NCBI RefSeq assembly: GCF_026167545.1
Contig: NZ_CP110678.1
Coordinates: forward strand, 62,001 to 126,000
From: Sphingomonas sp. S1-29
Lineage (GTDB): Bacteria > Pseudomonadota > Alphaproteobacteria > Sphingomonadales > Sphingomonadaceae
DNA: 64,000 nucleotides
Reading direction: 5' to 3'
The notes beneath the pieces were generated by a model. It searched no databases and was not told where the DNA came from. It was given only the letters and a program-made list of their open reading frames with translations. A program made the position numbers and the translations under genes. Positions within the stretch are counted from its first letter, which is position 1, and the number at the start of each line of letters is the position of its first letter. Shown piece after piece: positions 59,401 through 64,000 of this stretch.

Positions 59401-59652
59401 GTTCGACGAGGACATGTAGATCATGTTCTCGACCCCGTTGACCGCTTCCTCGATCGGGGCGGCGACCGTTTCGGCGAGCGTTTCGGCGCTCGCGCCGGGG
59501 AATTGCGCGGTGATGACCACCGTCGGCGGGGCGATCTCGGGATATTGCGTCACCGGCAGCGCGGGTAGCGCCACCAGGCCGAACACCAGGATGAGGATCG
59601 ACAGGACCGCCGCGAAGATCGGGCGATCGATGAAGAAATGGGGGAATTTCAT
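56449..59652 (-). CDS. RND multidrug efflux permease, HAE1/AcrB family, 1067 aa
   Basis: 1067 residues, the usual length. Begins MKFPHFFIDRPIFAAVLSIL as in AcrB. Twelve hydrophobic spans, with the proton-relay aspartates in AIGIVVDDAIVVVENVERLM, and the pore/docking domains (QVLVQNRVASAEPRLPEQTR; GVGNAQSFGSRDYNMRVW). Forms the proton-driven inner membrane pump of a tripartite efflux complex with the AcrA-like and OprM-like proteins of the same operon. Confidence 0.97.
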   Translation of the reverse strand: MKFPHFFIDRPIFAAVLSILILVFGLVALPALPVTQYPEIAPPTVVITAQFPGASAETLAETVAAPIEEAVNGVENMIYMSSSNTGDGQTQITVTFAQGTDADQAQVLVQNRVASAEPRLPEQTRQIGVTVLKNSPDFLMVAMFSSPDGSLSQEYVSNYVGTQVIDRISRVPGVGNAQSFGSRDYNMRVWIDPDQAAARNLTVDEITAAVRAQNAQAAVGSVGSPPFNTGKNAFQLGIQAEGRLTTPEQFGEIIVKRGDGGALTRLRDVARIELGAETYSINAFLNGKPVTAVAVSQLPGSNALTTADAVIAELEAVSTGFPPGMKYEIPYNPTEYISASIDAVYSTLIEAIILVSLVVLIFLQSWRAALIPIIAIPVSLIGSLAVLLAFGFSLNNLSLFGLVLAIGIVVDDAIVVVENVERLMEEKGLTPLQAAHETMDEVSGALIAIALVLCGVFIPTSFIPGISGTFYQQFALTIVSATAISAFVSLTLSPALAALILKPKQHHDVEPRRGVRGWPTRFARGFNRGFDWLADRYGRLTARAIRMLGIVAVAYVLLIAAAGWQFYATPTGFIPPQDQGYVIVAAQLPPGASLERTTEMMLRAQKLAAQNDYVKDTVAFVGLDGASFSAAPNTAAMFVTMKGHKERPSADEVANMLRGAFSQLTQGMLLVIPPPPVQGIGTGGGWKMMIEDRQNRGYGALEAAAFQMMMKANTAPGIAGGFTLFNTKTPRLFADIDRERAEQLGVPVASIFSTLGTYLGSSYINDFNFLGRTFRVTAQADAPYRDETSDVGRLRTRSTSGQMVPLDAVMTLRNDSGPYRVVRYNLYPSAELQGDTVPGFSTGQSLATMERIAAETLPEGMSYEWTELAFQQKQAGNTAIVAFGLAVLFVFLLLAANYESLTLPFAVILIVPMCLLAALLGVNFMGLDNNILTQIGLVVLIGLAAKNAILIVEFAKANEDRGDEMYEAARHAAAQRLRPILMTSIAFILGVLPLVIGSGPGAELRAALGVAVFFGMIGVTLFGLMFTPAFYIISRRMGDRAARWRDRRKPRQPVQPVQPTPSVGEPA

Positions 59653-59653
59653 G

Positions 59654-60880
59654 TCAGTTCGCCGCGGTTGCGTCGGACGCTGGCGGCGTCGTCACCGGCA
59701 TCGACGCCGGCGAACCGCTGCCCTGCTTCAACTGGATCCTGGTCAGCTTGGCCTGTACCGGCATCCCCGGCTGGAGCGCGGTGAGGCCGGCGACGACGAC
59801 GCGATCGTTCAGCTTCAGCCCCTCGCGCACCACCCGCAACCCATCGGCGGGCGGCCCGGTGACGACCGGGCGCTGCGCGGTCTTGCCGTCGGCGCCGACG
59901 ACATAGACGAAGCGACGGGTCTGGTCGGTGACGATCGCCTCGTCGGGGATCAGCATCGCGCGATACGTGCCCGAGCCGAGCAGCCGCGCGCGGCCGAACA
60001 TGCCCGGGGTCAGGAAGCCATCGGGGTTCTGGATCACCGCGTGCGCGCGGATCGTGCCCGAATTCGGATCGATCGCGTTGTCGACGAAATCCATCCGCCC
60101 GCGCCAGTTCCAGCCGCTCTCATCGGCGAGCTGCACCTCGATCGGGTTGCCGGTGTCGCGCGACGAGCCGCGCTCGCCGCTTTGATCCTGGCGGCGATAT
60201 TTGAGGTAGAAGGCCTCGGCGCCGTCGAAGACGAACCAGATCGGGTTGGTCGAGACGATCCGCGTCAGCACCGTCTCGCCGTCGCTCACGAAATTGCCGG
60301 TGCTTACGCGCCGGTTCGAGATGCGCCCCGAAATCGGCGCGCGGACGGTGGTGAAGGAAAGGTTCAGCTCGGCGGTTTCGGTCTGCGCGCGCGCAGCGGC
60401 GACATCGGCCTGCGCGGTGCGGAGCGTTGCCTGGTTGGTTTCGAATTCCTCGCGGCTGACCGCCTGCGCGGCGAGCAGCTTCTCGGCGCGCTGCAATTCG
60501 CTGCGCGCGTTGGCGAGCGTCGCCTGGGCGCGCTGGCCCTGCGCCTGTGCCTGCGCCAGCGCGGCGCGATAGGGACGCGGATCGATCACGAACAGCGGCT
60601 GGCCCTTCTGCACCTGCTGGCCATCGGTGAACAACACGCTGGTGATCGTGCCGGTCGCGCGCGGACGGATTTCGGCATCCTGCACCGCTTCGAAGCGGCC
60701 GACATATTCGTCCCAGTCGCGAATCTGGCGCTCGATCGGGTTGGCGACCGAAACCTGCATGGGGGGCGGGGCCGGGGGCGCAGCGTCGCCCGAGCACGCC
60801 GCCAGCATCAATGCCGACATCAGCGGCAGCGCGGCGGCAATCCGCAGCGGGTTCTTATGGTTCGTCGTTACCTGCTGCAT
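59654..60880 (-). CDS. RND efflux periplasmic adaptor, AcrA/HlyD family, 408 aa
   Basis: 408 residues. N-terminal hydrophobic segment with lipobox (LMLAACSGD), then QIRDWDEYVGRFEAVQDAEI, RPRATGTITSVLFTDGQQVQ, and the coiled-coil hairpin (AQAQGQRAQATLANARSELQ; LRTAQADVAAARAQTETAEL). It links the permease to the outer membrane channel. First gene of the efflux operon; a dyad at 60972-60989 upstream may be an operator. Confidence 0.96.
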   Translation of the reverse strand: MQQVTTNHKNPLRIAAALPLMSALMLAACSGDAAPPAPPPMQVSVANPIERQIRDWDEYVGRFEAVQDAEIRPRATGTITSVLFTDGQQVQKGQPLFVIDPRPYRAALAQAQAQGQRAQATLANARSELQRAEKLLAAQAVSREEFETNQATLRTAQADVAAARAQTETAELNLSFTTVRAPISGRISNRRVSTGNFVSDGETVLTRIVSTNPIWFVFDGAEAFYLKYRRQDQSGERGSSRDTGNPIEVQLADESGWNWRGRMDFVDNAIDPNSGTIRAHAVIQNPDGFLTPGMFGRARLLGSGTYRAMLIPDEAIVTDQTRRFVYVVGADGKTAQRPVVTGPPADGLRVVREGLKLNDRVVVAGLTALQPGMPVQAKLTRIQLKQGSGSPASMPVTTPPASDATAAN

Positions 60881-60971
60881 TGCCGTTCACCCCTTGCATT
60901 CAACGCTTTTTCGTCGGCGAACGGGAAGTGCGTTCGCAACCGCAACATTGCAATAGCCTGAACGAGAATAA

Positions 60972-60989
60972 TTGAACACTGGCGTTCAA
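60972..60989. promoter_or_regulatory. Inverted repeat upstream of the efflux operon
   Basis: TTGAAC-actggc-GTTCAA, exact 6-bp arms, about 90 nt upstream of the leftward efflux operon and divergent from the oxidoreductase gene. The size suits a TetR- or MarR-type operator. No regulator gene is adjacent. Confidence 0.45.
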
Positions 60990-61086
60990 AAGCTCGGATT
61001 TCCGTGGCGGATCAACATCCGTGGTTGCATTGCCCGCCGAAGCCGGGATGGCATGGGGCAGCAAATCTGGCGTGTAGGGGGTGGAT

Positions 61087-62115
61087 ATGACAATTGGAGT
61101 CGGGCTGGTTGGCTACGGCCTTGCCGCCAAGGTTTTCCACGCGCCGCTGATCGGCTCGGTACCCGGGCTGGCGCTGCGATCGGTGGTGTCGAGCAATGCC
61201 GGCAAGGTCCATGCGGACCTGCCGGGGATGCGCGTGGTGCCCGATCTGGCGGCGATGCTGCGCGACCCTTCGATCGACCTGGTGGTGATCGCGACCCCGG
61301 ACGCGCTGCACGCCGAGCAGGCGATCGCTGCGCTCGGGGCGGGGCGGCATGTCGTGGTCGACAAGCCGTTCGCGCTGACATTGGCCGATGCGCAGGCGGT
61401 CGCCGACGCCGCCGATCGTGCCGGGCGGATGGTTTCGGTGTTCCACAATCGCCGCTGGGACGCCGATTTCGTCACGCTCCGCCGGCTGATCGGCGAAGGC
61501 GTGCTGGGCGAGGTGATGCAGGTCGAAAGCCATTTCGACCGCTTCCGCCCGCAGGTCGCCGATCGCTGGCGCGAACATGCCGGCGCCGGGGTGTGGAACG
61601 ACCTGGGGCCACATCTGATCGACCAGGCTTTGGTGCTGTTCGGCGTGCCCGAGCGCGTGACCGCCGATCTCGCGATCCAGCGCGCGGGGGGCAAGGCGCC
61701 CGATTATGCGCATGTGACGCTCGCTTATCCGGCGCTTCGCGTGGTCCTGCATGCGAGCATGACGATGCCCGCGGCGGGGCTGCGCTTCGCGGTGCATGGT
61801 ATGCGCGGGAGCTGGGTGAAGCATGGGCTCGACCCGCAGGAGGCGGCGCTTCGGGCGGGGGCGTTGCCGGGGGCGGCTGGCTGGGGGATCGATCCGGTCG
61901 CGGCGGAGCTTTCGCTGGTCGGCGCCGATGGCGCGGTCGAGACCTGCCGCGTTGCCTGCGACGCAGGCGACTACCGCGCCTTCTATGCGGGTGTCGCGGC
62001 GGCGATCGGCGGGGAGGGGGCGAACCCGGTGCCGGTTGCGCAGGCGATTGACGTCATGCGCGTGCTCGAGGCGGCGCGGCGGTCGGCGAGCGAGGGACGC
62101 AGCGTGGCGCTTTAG
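61087..62115 (+). CDS. Gfo/Idh/MocA-family oxidoreductase, 342 aa
   Basis: 342 residues. NAD(P) Rossmann start IGVGLVGYGLAAKVFHAPLI, then DLVVIATPDALHAEQAIAAL and GRHVVVDKPFALTLADAQAV (the EKP-type lysine, here DKP), and a C-terminal domain with GVWNDLGPHLIDQALVLFG carrying the usual catalytic His/Asp. It belongs to the YdgJ/YvaA-like branch. Likely oxidises a sugar or sugar derivative. ATG 61087 follows GGGGGTGGAT. Its neighbours, FadR-type regulator and sugar symporter, point to a sugar catabolism locus. Confidence 0.92.
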   Translation: MTIGVGLVGYGLAAKVFHAPLIGSVPGLALRSVVSSNAGKVHADLPGMRVVPDLAAMLRDPSIDLVVIATPDALHAEQAIAALGAGRHVVVDKPFALTLADAQAVADAADRAGRMVSVFHNRRWDADFVTLRRLIGEGVLGEVMQVESHFDRFRPQVADRWREHAGAGVWNDLGPHLIDQALVLFGVPERVTADLAIQRAGGKAPDYAHVTLAYPALRVVLHASMTMPAAGLRFAVHGMRGSWVKHGLDPQEAALRAGALPGAAGWGIDPVAAELSLVGADGAVETCRVACDAGDYRAFYAGVAAAIGGEGANPVPVAQAIDVMRVLEAARRSASEGRSVAL

Positions 62116-62145
62116 CTCCGCCACCGTTTCAGCGCTCCAACCGCG

Positions 62146-62242
62146 CCCCGTTCGTGCTGAGCTTGTCGAAGCACCGTCCTTTTCTTTGCGACCGGCACGT
62201 AGAAAGAAGAACGGTCCTTCGACAAGCTCAGGACGAACGGGG
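62146..62242. repeat. Long extragenic inverted repeat, sphingomonad type
   Basis: Arms 62146-62177 and 62211-62242 (32 bp, two mismatches) around a 33-nt loop; core GAGCTTGTCGAAG / CTTCGACAAGCTC. This TTCG-TCCTGAGCTTGTCGAA type of palindrome is widespread in sphingomonad genomes (from memory). Between convergent genes, it may act as terminator. Confidence 0.85.
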
Positions 62243-62259
62243 AGAGAGAGCCAGCGTTA

Positions 62260-62988
62260 TCAATCCCGTTCGGCGATCAGATCGAGCACGTCGCCGATGA
62301 TCACCGTCATCGCGCGATGCGCGCCTTCGACGTCGCGGCGCTCGATCGCGTCGGCCACCGCGGCATGGTCGACGATGTTCGCCGAGCGCCCCTTGATCTT
62401 GTTGGTGAAGCGGATCGAGGTACGCAGTGCGGTCGAGACCAGCATTTGGAATTGTTCGTAGAACGGGTTCTTCGACGCGCGCAGGATCGCCAGATGGAAG
62501 GCGATGTCGGCGTCGAGCGCATCGCCGTCGCCGCGTTCGGCGGCGGTCATCGCGTCCAATCCGCCGCGGATCGCGCGCAGGTCGGCGGCATCGTGGAAGC
62601 GCGCGGCGAGCGATGCCGCCGCGGGCTCGATGCCGATCCGCAGCTGGTTGAACTGGCGGAGCAATTCGACCGAGAATTTGCGCTCGAGCAGCCAGCGCAG
62701 CACGTCGGGGTCGAACAGATTCCACGCCTGCGCGGGCTGGACGATCGTGCCCTGCCGCGGGCGCGCGCTCACCAGCCCCTTGGCGGTCAGCATCTTCACC
62801 GCCTCGCGCGTCACCGATCGGCTGACGCCGTGGACCTTGGCGATTTCGGCTTCGGTGGGGAAGGGGCGGTCGGCATAGACCCCGGTCACGATCGCGCGGC
62901 CGAGCACTTCGAGCATGCCGTGCGTCAGGTTGCGGCCAAGCTCGGGCCGCACGAAAACGCTATCCTCTTCGATCATCCCTATCCCCAT
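62260..62988 (-). CDS. FadR-type GntR-family transcriptional regulator, 242 aa
   Basis: 242 residues. N-terminal winged HTH: RPFPTEAEIAKVHGVSRSVT then REAVKMLTAKGLVSARPRQG. C-terminal FCD helical domain with metal-binding positions in ALDADIAFHLAILRASKNPF and VDHAAVADAIERRDVEGAHR. FCD regulators sense organic or sugar acids. Divergent from the SGLT-type symporter, with a dyad in the gap, so it probably represses that gene. Confidence 0.92.
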   Translation of the reverse strand: MGIGMIEEDSVFVRPELGRNLTHGMLEVLGRAIVTGVYADRPFPTEAEIAKVHGVSRSVTREAVKMLTAKGLVSARPRQGTIVQPAQAWNLFDPDVLRWLLERKFSVELLRQFNQLRIGIEPAAASLAARFHDAADLRAIRGGLDAMTAAERGDGDALDADIAFHLAILRASKNPFYEQFQMLVSTALRTSIRFTNKIKGRSANIVDHAAVADAIERRDVEGAHRAMTVIIGDVLDLIAERD

Positions 62989-63050
62989 CGACGGGCTGTT
63001 TGATACAGCTGCGTGGCTTTGTCACCCGCTTCGGCGCTCGACACTAGCAT

Positions 63051-63063
63051 TTTATCGTATAAA
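63051..63063. promoter_or_regulatory. Candidate GntR operator: TTTAT-cgt-ATAAA
   Basis: Exact 5-bp arms around 3 nt, AT-rich in a GC-rich gap between divergent regulator and symporter genes, 40 nt upstream of the symporter ATG. Typical of FadR-subfamily sites and could overlap its -10 box. Confidence 0.5.
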
Positions 63064-63102
63064 TGCGCTGGACGGTCGACAACGCAGGACGAGGACGCGG
63101 CT

Positions 63103-64000
63103 ATGGGGCTTTCGACGATCGATCTGGTCGTGGTGATCGTATATGCGATCTTCATCTTCGGCCTGGCGCAGTTCGTGTCGCGCGAAAAGGGCGGCAAGGA
63201 GAAGGACACCAGCGATTATTTCCTGGCGTCGAAGTCGCTGCCCTGGTGGGCGATCGGCGCATCGCTGATCGCGGCCAATATCTCGGCCGAACAGATCGTC
63301 GGCATGTCGGGATCGGGCTATGTCATGGGGCTGGCGATCGCCTCCTATGAATGGATGGCGGCGATCACGCTCCTGATCGTCGGCAAATTCTTCCTGCCGA
63401 TCTTCCTGAAAAACGAAATCTACACGATGCCGCAGTTTCTCGAACAGCGGTACGGCAGCTCGATCCGGACGCTGATGGCGATCTTTTGGCTGGCGCTGTA
63501 CGTGTTCGTTAACCTGACGGCGATCCTGTGGCTCGGCTCGATCGCGGTGAACAAGGTGGCGGGCGTCGACCAGATGGTCGCGCTGTTCGGGCTCGGGCTG
63601 TTCGCGTTGCTGTACCAGCTTTACGGCGGGCTGAAGGCGGTGGCGTTGACCGACATCGTTCAGGTGACGTTGCTGGTGTTCGGTGGCCTGACGATCTCGG
63701 CGTTGACGCTCAACGAAGTCGGCGGCGGGCAGGGGGTGCTGGCCGGTTTCGGGGTGCTGCTCGATCGCGCGCCCGAAAAGTTCAACATGATCCTAGAGCC
63801 CGGCGAAGTCGGCTATCAGGAACTGCCCGGCATCGCAGTGCTGGTGGGTGGCATGTGGATCGCCAATCTGAGCTATTGGGGGTTCAACCAATATATCATC
63901 CAGCGCGCGCTGGCGGCCAAGAATCTGGCCGAGGCGCAGAAGGGCATCGTGTTTGCCGCGGGCCTCAAGCTGCTGATGCCGCTGGTTGTGGTGGTGCCGG
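63103..64000 (+). CDS. SGLT-type sodium/sugar symporter, 3' end cut by window edge
   Basis: 299 residues visible, frame open at the window edge. MGLSTIDLVVVIVYAIFIFG, DTSDYFLASKSLPWWAIGAS, LIAANISAEQIVGMSGSGYV, MPQFLEQRYGSSIRTLMAIF and YGGLKAVALTDIVQVTLLVF are the landmarks of the SSS/SGLT family (as in Vibrio SglT). It imports a sugar with Na+. Divergent from the FadR-type regulator and near a Gfo/Idh oxidoreductase. Substrate not known. Confidence 0.93.
   Translation, partial: MGLSTIDLVVVIVYAIFIFGLAQFVSREKGGKEKDTSDYFLASKSLPWWAIGASLIAANISAEQIVGMSGSGYVMGLAIASYEWMAAITLLIVGKFFLPIFLKNEIYTMPQFLEQRYGSSIRTLMAIFWLALYVFVNLTAILWLGSIAVNKVAGVDQMVALFGLGLFALLYQLYGGLKAVALTDIVQVTLLVFGGLTISALTLNEVGGGQGVLAGFGVLLDRAPEKFNMILEPGEVGYQELPGIAVLVGGMWIANLSYWGFNQYIIQRALAAKNLAEAQKGIVFAAGLKLLMPLVVVVP

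Overview
The window holds the inner part and right end of a temperate short-tailed phage (prophage) from position 1 to about 36.4 kb, followed by about 27 kb of GC-rich chromosome. The chromosomal genes fit an alphaproteobacterium, most likely a Sphingomonas-like organism. Evidence for this is a TamA/TamB pair, a NodT/AcrB/AcrA-type efflux operon, malate synthase G, an OtsB-GH15-OtsA trehalose operon, and extragenic palindromes of the type common in sphingomonads. The genus is an inference from gene content and base composition.

Prophage, left arm (1-16.6 kb): a tyrosine integrase cut by the window edge, an excisionase-like HTH protein, and a leftward cluster with a GH24 lysozyme and a PD-(D/E)XK-like nuclease. 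Then come many small phage proteins of unknown function. One of these, a 77-residue membrane protein gene, is split by a 917-bp IS5-type insertion sequence with a 3-bp target duplication. Next is a leftward replication block (ParB-like fold protein and a 936-residue primase-helicase), and a leftward accessory operon with an ArdC antirestriction protein in which four genes carry the same hairpin in front of the ribosome binding site. A non-coding stretch of about 800 bp with direct repeats and a DnaA-box-like site separates the arms.

Prophage, right arm (16.6-36.4 kb): two tail fibre/tailspike genes with a common N-terminal domain, then a P22-like morphogenesis block in nearly P22 order: small terminase, large terminase, portal, scaffold, coat, gp4-like, gp10-like, a tail protein, a GNAT-like protein, and three ejection proteins including a transglycosylase. 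The arm ends with a non-coding segment carrying three strong stem-loops and a leftward holin-like pair.

The most striking signal is a motif, TAAATA, placed exactly 4 nt before the ATG of ten phage genes on both strands. These genes have no Shine-Dalgarno sequence. Five more copies lie in gaps or at gene ends without this spacing. It looks like a phage-wide initiation signal, either a -10-only promoter giving (nearly) leaderless mRNAs or a translational operator. In the circular phage genome the lysozyme (left end) and holin-like genes (right end) would lie near each other, so integration splits the lysis genes.

Chromosome (36.6-64 kb): a PAS-GGDEF diguanylate cyclase; a YqcI/YcgG + DUF1989 pair; MarR regulator and malate synthase G; a YihY/BrkB membrane protein; tamA-tamB; a Baeyer-Villiger-type monooxygenase followed by otsB, a GH15 glucoamylase-like gene and otsA; an RND efflux operon; a Gfo/Idh/MocA oxidoreductase; a FadR-type regulator; and a divergent SGLT-type sodium/sugar symporter cut by the right edge.
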